From contig JAQPZY010001490.1 in NCBI GenBank assembly GCA_029931535.1, forward strand, positions 866,001 through 930,000: 64,000 nucleotides of DNA, written 5' to 3'. This stretch comes from Margaritifera margaritifera. Lineage: Eukaryota; Mollusca; Bivalvia; Unionida; Margaritiferidae. Made by a program: the position numbers and the translations under genes. Shown piece by piece: positions 1 to 12,990 of the stretch. The notes beneath the pieces were generated by a model, which saw only the letters and a program-made list of their open reading frames with translations, did no database searches and was not told the origin of the DNA. Positions within the stretch are counted from its first letter, which is position 1. Each line of letters starts with the position of its first letter.

Positions 1-1168
1 TTTATTGCAGATTATCACCAATATTTTTCTTAATTAGTTGTTTGCATATGATTCTCCGCTCATTTCCTCCTTTCTCTGTATTTCCTTGGCTTTTCAATTT
101 CATTGATATTCTATACGAAACCACAAACATTTGCAGAAGTTTAAGCTAATCACAAATATTATCTTAAAACACTTTAAAAACAAAAATGATGAAATATACA
201 TTATTATACAAGGTAGAAGTGACACAAACAATAACAGTAAGATTTAGTTTTTATTTGAATATCGAGGAATTCTATTGTAATAAGGGGCATATAGTTGCTG
301 TTGTATTCCTTCACATATTTCAATCCAAATTTGTTCTATTGTGATCACAACCACGTCAGACATATATCACGAGAACATGTTATGCAAGTAAACTTGAAGA
401 AACATAACGAGTTGAGAAGTCTCTAAATTTCAGAGGAAAGCCTCCAAAAAGACGTACGTAAACACACACTAAATTATCATCGCATTGTGAATGGAAGATA
501 TTACTGCACCAATGAGACTCAGCTGATTCAATAATTGATGACAAAACTATATTTTCGCGATTGTACAAGTTGCACGGAATGACCTAATATGCGATTTAAG
601 TTTTTGTATACATTTTATTATATAAAAGTCCAATTTAAAATAGTATCGTGCATCTACCGACAAACTCATAACGAAAGGAAATACACCTGTGAAATTAAGC
701 CTTTAACAAAAGTCATGATTTTTCCCTACAGATAGCTATATTCGCTGGAAATGTCTAGTATGCATTAGTATATATACAAAGATATATGAAAATATTAGTT
801 TATCTACTGATGTATAAAAACTAAGAAAACAAACAAACAACTGTAAATAATACTAATCAAAGTCCACATTAGTTGGGGGGTGGAATGCAGAGTCAGTTAT
901 GACTATTTGCAGTGAGATTGTATTAAACGCTTAAGGGCTTATAGGAATAAGCACGTTTAATATATTAGATATTAGGTACATAAAGCTGATATCAAGCAAT
1001 AAAAGTGGATACAGTTGTGTATATAAACTCCTTTTACTTACATCACCGCAAATAAGCAACTGTTGTTAACGGCCATCGCTGTCAGCAACCATCTTGTGCT
1101 AACATCGGTGCCGTCATTATGCAGCAGGTCTATTAAGTGGCGGACCTGTAGCAACCTAGATACCTGTC
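1..1168. other. AT-rich non-coding sequence, no gene seen
   Basis: Every frame is interrupted often and only short chance open stretches occur. No splice-bounded exon, RNA gene or recognisable transposon protein was found on either strand. Confidence 0.6.
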
Positions 1169-1253
1169 AACCTACCTACCAATGAACCTACATACCAATG
1201 TACCTACATACCAATGTACCTACATACCAATGTACCTACCTACCAATGTACCT
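1169..1253. repeat. 16-bp tandem repeat, about five copies
   Basis: A unit close to ACCTACATACCAATGT is repeated head to tail about five times, with substitutions mainly at the ACCTACAT/ACCTACCT position. It is a short minisatellite in non-coding sequence. Confidence 0.9.
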
Positions 1254-2579
1254 TCATACACAACCACATATATATTTGACTTGACACTTGTGATGTAATT
1301 TTGTATTTCAGTGCAGAAAACAGATACGCCCATGGCAACGACTTGTCCAAGCCTTCATAAGGACACGTTAGTGATATTGCCGAGGAAGAGTACTATGTAC
1401 AAACAAATCTCGTAGAAGAGCATGGGTGATAAAGTGCAAAAGCTCAATTTGAGTTCATTTACACTTAATGTTTCTCATATTTAAGTATATTCTTCAATAC
1501 TTACATGTATCAATTGGGCATGTATACATATTTTCCTTCATTCATTACTTTTAATAGACAGTTTCTTAGGATATAAATTATAAGTTGGGTTGGGGTTGCA
1601 TGACTAGACGACCCTGTGCAAAGCTATAAACGTTTTGTCTCAGTAAATATAATTATCGTTCATGTTACTTTCCCAACGTTTTTGTTCTCACATACCTTAT
1701 TGTGCGTATAAATCTAAACGTATTTAGTGTTGATTTTATTCATGTGTGGCATGTGCTTAGAAAGGTAATCATAGCCCGTTCCTATTACCCACTTGCTGAT
1801 GCAATAAGTACTAACTAATCTCAATATTTATGTTCATGTCATGAAATATTGAATACAAAATATCAACAAATTGTGAAGAGACTGCTACACTGGAACAAAG
1901 TAGGAACAATTGCAAACAATTCAAAGTAATACACAGTGGGGATTATGCTAAGGTAAAACATTATGTAAAATACTTAAGGAGAAATACCTACAGATACGTC
2001 TTTATTTATATTTAAAAACAGGAAGTATACAAAAAGTAATGCTTGAACTAATTTATAAATTTACTGATAGCAAAGATAATGTAAGCCAACAACACATGCC
2101 TTGTAAACAATTACATGACGATGATGTTTGAGTCAAGATGAACTAACTCAAAGTGATTGCAAATAAGTAACGAAATGTAAGAGAGGTTGACATAAGTTAC
2201 GCAGTATTAGCATAAGCATCAAATATATGAGACATGATGCGAACCCAGGACTTGTTTCATTGACACTAGAGATTTTTTAAAAAAGATTAAAGAATATTTA
2301 TTTCAGATCAGTTAATTCTGTATATGTTTTGGGCTCTTTAATAATCAACCAAATGGAAGTATTAAAAATCGATATATTATCTATTTTAATTGAGGGCCAA
2401 TATCATTTTTGAATTTAATATACAGAAAATGAGTCAAACTGTATTGCCAAAGGAATAAACAATGTTTAGAATGTTTGATAGATGAAGCCCAGAAAATATA
2501 AATAAGTAGATAATATGAGAAACTATCAGACTTATCTAAGATCCTTTATCTGGCACTTCAGAGCAAGTTTTCCCAAGAA
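1254..2579. other. AT-rich non-coding sequence, no gene seen
   Basis: No coding signal could be supported on either strand. The right part (about 2270-2580) may be the badly decayed upstream part of the LINE that becomes readable from about 2580. Confidence 0.5.
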
Positions 2580-3990
2580 TGATTTTGCCTTTTGACTTCT
2601 AAAAATGCTTTTAATACTATTTCAGGGAACTTTCTTGAAAAACATCTATAGAAATTTAGTGATTCAATAATCAGATTGATACTTTTATTCAATAATGGTA
2701 CAAACTCGTGTATTTTGAACATGGTTATATTTCTGAATTGTATACCTTGAAATGATGTTCCCTTTTATACACTTTCAATTTATTTGTAGAGCAATGTTAG
2801 TGCAAATGGTAGGAAGAAATACAATGATTAAGGGAATTACAATCAATAATGTAGAACTCAAAATTAGTCAATTCGCGGATGAATTGCAGATTTGTATAGA
2901 TGGTATTTAAACATTCCTAAGCTGTACATTGCATTTATGATAAATAGTTTAGCAAATGTTGGGATTAAAAATAAATATTGGAAAAACAATGACGACATGG
3001 ATTAGAACTTTCGCAAGGTCAGATATCACATTGTATCAAGAGTTTATGTTAGATGTTTTGTGATATTTTGGACTTGATCCAGCGGAAGTAATACAACAAA
3101 TAACATCTTTGCATAGAAGTTGGAACGTTTTTAAAACATAGCTATTTTAGGTAAAGTTGCAGTAATTAAATCATAAGTATTATCTACATATACACATTGT
3201 GTTTTAATCTTTATCGAATCCACTCCAGTCTATTATTATCATACCAGAAAATATTGTTTGGTTGTTTTTTTGTTTTTTTTTTCTTTTAAATTTATTTGTA
3301 GTTCTGATGCGGACGAAAAATATTTTAGAAGCAAGAAGAGAATCCACAAAAGAATACATATGGAAACAGTGTACAAAATATCTTTTATCTCACTGATATA
3401 ATCTGAGTATGATACGGACAGAACACCTTTGTATCAAAATTTGGCATGACCGAAGTGGTGAAAATATCATTGAAATACTAGCTATTGATTCTACCGTTCA
3501 TTAGTTTCATGAGTTGAATATGTTTTATTTGGATTATTTGTCAATATTAAAAGAAATACCCCAAAGATCCAAGGAGTTCAATGAAGAGGAACAAACTGAT
3601 ATTGGATAATCTAAACAGTATGCTGTGGCAAGTTATGATGTCTATATGTTATTGACACATAAGAATATAACATACAGTAACATGTTGTTTAATGGTAATT
3701 TAGTTCAGCAAGAGAAAATAATATTCACGAAAAACTGAGCGCAGCATTTGAAAATATAAACGAAAATATTATGAGACATTGTGTTTTATTAATGTGACAC
3801 GTTAATACCCTCAGTTAAAAGTGTTACACAATGTATTATGCACAGAATCCTCTTAAATGGAATTAACATTTTAGATGATGATAAATATAACTACTGTCAA
3901 ACTAAAACGAAATCATTTAGACATGTATTATTTTACGTAAAAAGGGAATCATATTTGGCCTAAGTGGGAAGGTTGGTCAATGGAGCATTT
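2580..3990 (+). pseudogene. Decayed LINE reverse transcriptase (L1/Tx1-like)
   Basis: Fragments of a non-LTR retrotransposon reverse transcriptase can be read in order on the + strand across many stops and frameshifts. Around 2600-2720 there is an NAF..I block and an N-G-T-N-S-C-I-L-N block that match the RT region before the catalytic motif. Around 2815-2905 the text reads NTMIKGITINN, then ISQFADELQI, the position of the FADD catalytic box, with the second Asp replaced by Glu. Around 3835-3930 an MHRILLNG stretch followed by a Cys-containing block resembles the C-terminal RILHRIL...C..C region of L1/Tx1-type proteins. No ORF longer than about 60 codons remains, so the copy is old. The clade call rests on motif spacing and wording only. 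Confidence 0.65.
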
Positions 3991-5462
3991 TAACATGAGA
4001 CAACAGCTTGATAACAGCATTAAAATTTGAAAGCAGTAAGTCCTAAGCTTATCTACTTTCTAAGTATATTAGCCAAACCTAATGCAAGTTTTCAAAAGCA
4101 TTTTTAAATGTGTTTGCCTTGATCCAACTATTTATATAATGTCTTAGACAAGAGAAACACGTTGCAAATTCAAATCATTGGACAAGGAAGTTTATCTTTG
4201 AATGGACATAAATGTGTACCTATTTTGAATACTTAACACTTTGTGGATATGTGTATAATAAGTAGTAATTTCGTACTTCTCTCTTAAATTTTTTCAAAAG
4301 ATTTTGATATAACAAGTTAACTGACTTTTTGTTGTCATCATTTATTTGCCTGTAGAGACTAGTAATTAGATGTGCCCGGATCACCATTTGTCTGTTTAAA
4401 TTCATTCACGTTTCTCAGAAATTTTAAATTTCTTATTACATATATGCTTGTTTTTTAGTTGTGTGGGTATGTGTGTATGAAAGCGAGAAGTAGTTGTTTT
4501 GTATAATATTATGTCTTTGTATGTATAATGTCTACAATATGAAAATAACGTATTTAAACCATGCAATAGTTTTATTCTTTTCAGTCGAATGTTGTGAATT
4601 TAGTTTCCATATCCTCTAACACTTTTATCACAAAGTTAATAGCGAAATAAAGATCAGATACAGGACTTAAGGTGGATAAGCGAACCAAAGTTAAGAAAAC
4701 CCTTATTGTTCCCGGTTTTAACCAATGTCAACCTCTTTTTGATTGAAGTATGATAATTTAAAATATGTTAGGTTTTAAGGGTGCATTTATAAAGCCGACT
4801 TGCTGCAGGATACGACTATGAAAGTATGATGAAAAATAAGTTATACTTCATTTCCAACTGAAATAACCAACACACGAATACTGCAGATAGATTGTATGAA
4901 TTGTGGTTTATTCTGTTTCTAAAAATGTCGGTTTAAGATAAAGCCTTCTGAAACAAGGAACCAGCCTGGAAATGCCTTAGTAAACTCGCTCCATCCAGCA
5001 TCTGACTAGAGTAAAAAGGCAAGTTCAATGTTTAGCCCACAGTCGGCTATTGGTGGATTTTAGAGGAAAAGATATAAATTTTAGAACATATCTGAGATGT
5101 GAAATAATCGGTATATACGCAGAGTAGACATTTATGGATAATATGAAATTAAATTTTGTCACGTGAATACGCATTTCTCTCTCGGGCACTTTTGAATACA
5201 TATCAAATACATGGCCAATTTTGTTGGAACTGTTCGATTTTCGTTTCAGCTTCGGAAGGTATCACAATCGACATAAAAGTTGCGGAATTGGAAATAATTG
5301 TTTAGATGTTGCTTTTGGAAGGTGCAATCAAATAACCACCTATAAAGTCATCGGATTATCAAAAGGAAAGTGGAAATTGTGTACTCTAAAAATTGATCGA
5401 ATGTAGTGACAATAAACATTGCTGCTGTATATATTGTTTTCTAAACGCATAAATAAAAAGAG
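3991..5462. other. Non-coding sequence, no gene supported
   Basis: Only short open stretches are present. A 61-codon open stretch at 5221-5406 (+) has an acceptor-like CAG near its start, but no family resemblance or clear donor, so it is not called a gene. Confidence 0.5.
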
Positions 5463-5621
5463 GATAATTTCTTTTCCGAAGTTAATACTGGATATATTTC
5501 ATCGCGTGGTACACAAAATCCGATATTTTAACGAGTGGCGAAGCCATGAGTTAAAATATATCGTTTTTTTGTACCACAAGATGAAATATGTCCAGTATTC
5601 ATGTAGGAAAATAACATTTTC
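5463..5621. mobile_element. Fold-back (MITE-like) element
   Basis: The two halves are imperfect reverse complements. The left arm starts AATACTGGATATATTTCATC at 5484 and the right arm ends GATGAAATATGTCCAGTATT at 5599. The arms meet at a small hairpin at about 5532-5550 with loop GAA (AGTGGC GAA GCCATG). The clear palindrome is about 116 bp, and weaker similarity extends it on both sides. There is no coding capacity. It looks like a short non-autonomous inverted-repeat element; no target duplication was identified. Confidence 0.7.
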
Positions 5622-6102
5622 GTTTTATTATACGCTATAATTGCTTCTGAATCGAAGATTAAACTCATTTTTCCTCAAACCACCGCCAATCCTCTTTTCG
5701 TAAGTTAAACTCGATTTCAATCACATTTATTGGCTGATCATAAAATATCAGCGATTTAAGATAACTGTTGATATGGGGTGAACTAATCTGTTGCAATAAA
5801 TAACATTTTTGACATTTCGCAAACTATTTTATCCTATTTGACTACACCAGCAAGTCCGATTGCGCGATGCAACACGCCGGATGTTTCACATTCTTGTCAA
5901 GTTAGTGTCAAAGGGACATAACGTTCGTAAAGAAGCAAACGGTGACGAGTCAGATATCTTCTGCAAAGAATAATTTCCATGCCTGAGCGGCAACACATTT
6001 TCCATATATTACTCAAGCTCACTAAATGCTTGTTTTTTACGTAAATATCACTTGTATCGGCACACACAATCAAGCGTCGCATGGCATGTTGGGAAATCTT
6101 AG

Positions 6103-6148
6103 ATTTTCACATGTGAAAATATAAGGATATACTTTTCACATGTGAAAA
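6103..6148. repeat. Two palindromes in a ~30-bp direct repeat
   Basis: The 18-bp perfect palindrome ATTTTCACATGTGAAAAT at 6103-6120 is followed about 30 bp later by TTTTCACATGTGAAAA at 6133-6148. Each is followed by a TATA(A)GGATATA sequence, so the unit is also directly repeated. The core CACATGTG contains a CANNTG E-box. No adjacent gene indicates a regulatory use. Confidence 0.8.
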
Positions 6149-7329
6149 TATAGGATATAACATAATATGAAACATTGCACCAAAAATGTTCTGTATTTCA
6201 CACTTAAGTTTATAATAAAGATAATAATTCTACTACCAAGTATACAAGATCAAATACATTCTTGTCTCCTTTTAGTTTTGGTAAATATTACCATTGTCTT
6301 TTTTTTTTCGTCGTTTATACTTCACTTAAATAATATATTACCATATATTTTTCTTTGATTTTCATCATATGACTAATGTTATTTCGCGTGTTGTGTTAAT
6401 AACTTATGTTATCATTCTTAATCACGTGAATAATCATATTTGGTGTATTAATTAAATAAATATTTGTTAATATAATTTTTACTGCAGACTTTTTTATATA
6501 ATTTTTGAATTATTCCTCGTATATTAAAGCTTTGATGAATATTTAAGTAGCGGGTTAGTGCCATATTATCGGTGAAATTCCACGTGTAAATAAATATAGG
6601 CTCTTTACAATTTTCAGTTTAAACTCCATACAAGTACATATGCATGCACAGTAGGTATTGCCCTTTTTCGCATTTTTATTATAGAAAGTTAGCTGCATTT
6701 TCATTTTCTTTTTTCCTTTCAAAATGGCAGTCTATACTGTCTCGAAAATTCAAAGTGGGATTCTATACCATAATCGTGAATGATGATATAGTTTACTACA
6801 GACTTAGCATTCGAAAGCAGAAAATTTAAACACTCTATCCGGTTATTTTGTTTTATATTTTTTTATATTTTGTATTTATTTATTTTTTTTTTGGTTCAGT
6901 TAAATATTAACTTGGAAGTGTCTAACTGATAATTTCCGCTCGATCTTCTTGAGTGCTTGGACTTATACCTGTGGTATCATACAGTGATGTTCGTGGGGGT
7001 CGGATACTGGACAGCGATATAATATGGTGCGACATTTTGGTTGTGGTTGATAAGAACAGAAATTTTGTTAGCGTTAGACGGAATTGTAATTTGAGTTATG
7101 ATTGTGTTCCTTTCATATAACGCAATGAAACCGCTAGCTATTTTTCCCAGTCATGATTGTACACATAGTTGTCGTTAACAATATCCATATTGACCTCAAA
7201 TGGTCGTTGTCGCCACCTTTGTACGAAGTGACTACAAGGCTAACGGCAAAACTTGATTGCTTGTCACAAGTCTCAACTCATATGGTTCATACCCGCAGGT
7301 CAGTTGCTTTTTCCTAGGTCAATATCCAG
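6149..7329. other. AT-rich non-coding sequence, no gene seen
   Basis: Short chance ORFs only. There are T-rich runs around 6300 and 6840-6895. No recognisable protein or RNA gene was found. Confidence 0.55.
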
Positions 7330-8690
7330 CTAATATCAGAATACCCAGGTCTATTCCCGGAAGTCATGGTGTTGTAGCCGATGACTCGTAAAATGTCAAA
7401 GTATATGTTGAACTTGTAATCCGAAAATCTTCAAAGCGTACAAGCACGCCGTTAATCATAGTATGACCCGAGAGGCAGATTGAATGCCGATATAGAGCTG
7501 CAAAAACTCCTAAGCCTAGACCGCTAAAGCGTCGCACTACGTGTAACTTTATACCTGACAAAAGTTGACGACTGTTCCGGCTAGGGCATGTTACAATGGA
7601 ATTGGTTATCACAGTTATTTCCGAAAAGAAAGTCAGGAATCACTCATCTGTCTCTTATCTCGTGTATTACGGCAATGAGAAAAGGGACATCGACCTTAGG
7701 GTGAATAATATCAGCTAAAACGAGTGACTATATCATTCCCAATACAATTATACCGGTATACATGATTTGATTGGTGGAGTTAATTGCATTAGTAACAGGC
7801 TCCGTATCGAACAGACGTATGCTCATGTCCATACCATATTCATCATCATTTAGTGCTTTGAAAGCAACATCAATTGTAATCAACTTAGCCTTCCACAAAC
7901 AACACACCTTTTCAGTAAGTGTCTCGGACTCGTCGTTTAATTATAGCAGATTGCCAAAGCAAAGGTACGTAGAGGCATATTGCGGGCCAAACAACGGAAA
8001 CGATTATATACGGTGGCAGCGTTCAGATGACGCAGACTAATAAAAGAATCGTTCGGCTTATTTGAATATTAATATTTATTAATATATCTGTAGTGTTATC
8101 CGACATGGACAGACGCCTTACGTCATTTGGCGTTTATTGGGCCGCAAATAAAAGAATTCGCCGTAACAATATACATAAGTTAAATTTGGGTACGAGAAAA
8201 TATCTACAATCGGACAGTGGCAGATCTGATGAACTCTTAAGCGCTTGCCCATAGGTACGTAAAAAATACGAAATATATCTAACCAGTACTCCCTAGGGTC
8301 TCTATTTAAAAGCGCCATCGTAGATGCAGCCGAACCCATCATCTAAAGGCTTGAACAAATTGAAGAAAATGTAACCTTGGCTACAAGCGGAAAGCCTGGA
8401 ACACAAAAATGATTGACTGACGATCCTGGTTCAACGCATGACACAATCGGAACTCCGGTACATATTTCCCAAGAAGTGGTGGAAAAAGAAAAAGGGACTT
8501 TGATAGAGCTTTGGGTGTATCTCCCTGAACCTAAAACCGCGTCAAATGGTTGTTGTGGTCCAAGGCTGATAATATTACATTTGAAGGATGGCGCATTAAT
8601 GCTACCCAGCAAATCGATGTTATTAAGTCTAATCGTTTGACAAATGAAGACCAGGCTCTTAAAGAACGACAAAGGAATATAAAAAATCAA
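7330..8690. other. Unexplained, less AT-rich region with several short open stretches
   Basis: This stretch looks less AT-rich than its surroundings and holds several overlapping open stretches of 75-130 codons on both strands (for example 7364-7612 -, 7771-8040 +, 8343-8741 -, 8413-8640 +). In the + direction the text around 8340-8690 reads like coding sequence broken by a stop and a frame change. I recognise no family. It could be a decayed gene or a transposon gene related to the polymerase remnant that starts at 9.8 kb. Confidence 0.3.
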
Positions 8691-8702
8691 AATAAAACTA
8701 AA

Positions 8703-8705
<3 letters not shown>

Positions 8706-8744
<39 letters not shown>
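8706..8744. repeat. (AC)n microsatellite
   Basis: About 19 uninterrupted AC dinucleotides. The long Cys-Val or Thr-His runs read through it on either strand are artefacts of the repeat. Confidence 0.95.
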
Positions 8745-8748
<4 letters not shown>

Positions 8749-9815
8749 CGAGAGGGAATAGGGCCAAAACCGACTCATCTGAAAATTATAGGGGAAAGAT
8801 ATTGATGGGTGAGTGTAAGGAATACAACTATTATCTTCTTACCCTCGAATGAACTTTTCAAGATCTCGCGGGGTTTACGGTTATTTGAAGGCCCTTGGGC
8901 ATCCACACTAACAATATGAAAATGATATTTTTCTAAATGTTCAAATAAATATTTGTGCATAAATTGATGAATAGCATCAAAGCAGATTATTAAGACCTCC
9001 CATTGATATAGCAGAGTTAAAATCAATGTATATTCGAAACTTCAATCTGTTTTTAAATAAGAAGTCCTCTGAAAACCTCACAAATATTGATTTACAGACT
9101 AGAAAGCTATAACAATTTGAATCTGTACATACACATAGGAAAACACCTACATGTTTAATAAATCAGTTCACCACGCTACCTACATTTCAGATAGATTAAT
9201 ATTCACGGTAATGTTGCGTTATGATTCACACTTTATCTGGTTTGTACTTTAATCAACCATTAGACTATGTATTAATCGACTGGTGTTATATATGAGTAGA
9301 CTGGTGATTCCTCAGTTATAGAGTCCTTAGTTCAGGATAACATCCATATTATCTTCAGACGAAAATAGCAATTAAGCAGAGAAATTACTTTCCACCAAGG
9401 TATGCAATTCTAGGAAAAGTACAATAAAATGAACTTTGACGAGAGACCGAGAAACATCTTATAATATTTATTTCTCTCTTCACAATTCACATTTTTCAAA
9501 AAGAATCAAAAGAACCATAGATGACAAAATTAATGCTGTAAAACAAATATCTACGTACTTTACAACGCACCCACCGCCAAGTGTTGCTTACGGACAAGCA
9601 GCGGCGCCTGCTAAATGAACTTGGCCGAAATAATATCTGCCACAATGTTGGTTTGCTACTTCACCATAGCATCTCTTGCATCAAGCGAAATACTATTTTG
9701 GCGATGCTAGAAACAAACAAATAGAGAAATAAATTACCCTATATATAATGAGCACAATCACGAGCTTTAGATACAAAAACGACGGGCATTTGGGGGCTTC
9801 AACAAGACTTTTGCT
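8745..9815. other. Non-coding sequence, no gene seen
   Basis: No supported gene. Short open stretches at 8775-9026 (-) and 9436-9618 (+) have no recognisable content. Confidence 0.5.
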
Positions 9816-12800
9816 ATGGAAAATGTCAAGTTGATTCCGTTTTATATTTTTGTCAGGTTATTAGAGCTAAGCATAAAACAAATTCTTTCCAATAAGCTGC
9901 GTTTGCAACGTGGCATACAATTTGCTGTTGGTAATGTAAAACAAACAGATGATGCTAAAACTGAATCACATTTAATGTCCAAACCAGTGCGCGCATTCCA
10001 TAGCCATTTTGACATCAAACGCATTTTCGAATCTCTTCAAAATAGTATTAATAATTGACACAAAAAGGGTTCTGGCTGGGTTATGATTGTTGTTTCAGAA
10101 TGCATTGTTAATACTTCTAAGTACAATCCACACATTTGGAACTAGCAGCCAAAATTAAAGACAGCCAAAGTTGCGTCAACGTTAGAAATAAGGACAACAA
10201 GTGTAGTATGTGGGCTGGGTTATCTGCACTGTATTGTGCAAACATAAATCCAAACCGTGTAAGCAACTAGACCACAAATCAGAATAAATTAACGTTTACT
10301 GGGATCAATGTTCCTGTTCAGATCAATGTCGTGTCAACATTTGAAAAAATAAACAATATTTCTGTCAATGTCTTTGGCGTGGATGCCGGCAAAATGTATC
10401 CACTGCATGTGTCTTCAGTTACTAGCGAAAGAGAAGTAACTTTGCTTTACATTCATAATGATACCAACGATGACCACTACTGCTGGATCAAAAAATGTTC
10501 GAGATTGATGAATGGACGAAGCAACAATCACCAGCACAAACTATTTTACTGCAGAAAATGTCTATATGGTTTCACGCGTGAGGACTTGCTTTATGAGCAT
10601 GGCTAAGATTGCGTCAGTTTCGTACGACCTATCATGCCAGAGAAAAATAATAATACCTTTACATTCAAAACTTTCTACCACATGACAAAAGTTACGTTTA
10701 TTATTTATGCCGATTTTGAAGCACTCTCTGTTCCAATTGACGGCGCAAACAATAATCCAAATTCTTCTTTTACCAGAAAGTACTAAGAGCATGTTCATTG
10801 CGGCTACCCACGCAAGCTGTCTGCGTTAATGATGTTCTAAGTAAGCCAATCAAATTGTATCGCGGTGCTGACTGTGGAGAAATCATAACAAGTTTGGTTG
10901 GCGAAGTAGATTATGTGAGCAGCACTGTTTCAGCAAAAGTGATGTATACCCCAGAAGATAGAGGAAATCTGAGCTGTGTTGCATCTGTGAACAGCCACTT
11001 GGTACTGACAGAGTACCTGATCATTGTAATTTTACTGGATAGTATCACGACGCTGCTCAAGACAAGTGCAATCTTTATCTGAAAACGCCAGAATGTATTC
11101 CATTGGTGTTGCATAATCTTTGCAGTTATGATTCGCATCTCATCGAAAAGCATTTTGGAACCTTTTCTGAAAAATAACTGTCATATCCAATAACATGAAG
11201 CGCTATATGTCATTTTCGCTTGGCCATCTGCGCTTTATTGACAGTCTTCAATTTTTAAATGCTTCATTGGATGAGCTTGTCAAAAATTCAAAAGCATTTA
11301 AATATGCAGCTGACAATTTTCCTGGTGACAATTTAATTTGGTGACTCGAAAAGGAATTTACCCATATGACTATATGTCGTGGTGGAAAACATTTCAAGAA
11401 ACAAGTCTTCCAAAGAAAGAATCATATAACAATCACCATAATGATGCTGATGTTTTTGATGCTGAAAATGATCACGCTTGCAATGTCTGGTCTGCTTTTG
11501 ACATTACAAATATTCGTTAGTACCACGACTTGTATCTAAAAACATATATATTGTTACTTACGTGTGTATTTGAAAACTTCAAAAATATCTGCATGTCCTA
11601 TTACTAGTTGGATTCTGCTTGGTAGTAGCGTTTAAGTTTCCAAAGGTAAAGTTGGAGTTGCTCACTGACATCGACATGGTTCATTTTATTGAAAAGGTAT
11701 TCGTGACGGAATCTCTGTTATAACAATTAGTAAGTATTTGGCCAACAACATGTATCTGCAACATTATGATTCAGCACAGGAGTCAAAACATATGGTTTAC
11801 ATTTATACAAATAATCTTTATGACTATGCTATGTCGCAAAAGTTGCCTGTGGGTGATTTCTCATGGCTTAATCCAGAAAATGTTACAGATAAATTGTTGT
11901 AGAGTGACGATGATACTACCTACATTTTAGAAGTTGATATCGCCAATCTTGATAGCTTACATGACATGCACGATCATTATCCCTTAGCAATCAGACCACA
12001 TAACAGTGGATGACACCTTCCTCAGTCCTCATATTCAGTAGCTCAAAGAAAAACTTGGTTTTGGTAATTTCAATGTTCCAAATTGATTCCAAATCTGATG
12101 GATAAAACTCGCCATGTGATTCATTAAAAAAAATCTAAAACAATGTCTGGACTTAGATTTGCAGTTAATCAGAATTCATCGTGTATTAAAATTCAGACAT
12201 GAAGCCTAATTGAAAACTTACATCGACTTTAACACAGCAAAGAGAACTGCAGCAGCAAATGACTTCGTAAAAGATTTCTTGAAGTTGATTAATAATTCTG
12301 CCTTTGGCAAAACTATGAAAATATCAGAAATATAGAACTGGTCAATAATCAAAAGCACAGAGATAAATTGCTTGCGGCACCAACTTTTGCATCGATAAAC
12401 ATATTTGACTGCGGTTTTACTGTATTAGAACTTTAGAAGTTACATATGTATGATTTTCATTATAACCAAGTCAAAGCAATGTATGGAAACAAAGCCACAT
12501 TGCTTTTTACTGATAAGGATTCGCTATGCTATGAAATCGCAACTGAAGATGTCTATGCAGATATGTTTGCCTCAAATTTTGTTTTACCTTCCTGGTTATC
12601 CTCATGACCGCAGCTTTTACGATGCTAGCAACAAAAGGTTATAGCCAAGTTCAAAGATGAAACCTCATTTAATTCGATTGCAGAGTTTCTTAGACTCAGA
12701 AGCAACATGTATTCTATTAAGCTTGGAGACGACTACATCAAAAAACGTGCTAAGGGCATCAAAAAAAATGTTGTCTTAAAAAAAATGTAATTACTCACGA

Positions 12801-12990
12801 AGACTATTGAAGAGAGCTATCTGGAGATACACATTATGTGACAATGAATACAATCAGGTCAAGCTGTCATGTTCTGCATACAGTAACGCTAAACAAATTG
12901 GGTTATCTGCATATGACAACAAACTATATGTCTTGGATGATGGCGTCAATACATTAGCTTGCGCCAATTTGAGAATAAAAAAACAATAAT
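9816..12990 (+). pseudogene. Decayed protein-primed family B DNA polymerase, Polinton/Maverick type
   Basis: Successive fragments on the + strand match, in order, the large PolB (DNA_pol_B_2 type) protein found in Polinton/Maverick elements and relatives. An upstream part lies at 9816-10150. At 10210-10400 come a KCSMW..LSALY block and VNVFG. At 10480-10620 is a zinc-binding-like segment with HYCW, YCRKC and a following Cys. At 10695-10720 is FIIYADFEAL, the exonuclease I Asp-Glu motif. A YRGADCGE block lies near 10858, and Cys/His and NLCSYDSHLIEKHFG blocks lie near 11070-11150. The polymerase part follows, with FIEK near 11680, YAMSQKLPVGDF near 11826, a FGKTM block near 12305, and the VKAMYGNK...LLFT..DSLCYEIATED motif C region at 12470-12550. 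A C-terminal LSAYDNK..VLDDGVNTLA block lies at 12905-12960. Stops and frameshifts are frequent, so it is non-functional. No integrase, capsid or ATPase gene was recognised nearby. Confidence 0.82.

Noticed and set aside
8343..8852. ORFs running through the (AC)n tract
   Set aside because: The repeat part is an artefact; the remaining part was kept only as an unexplained region.
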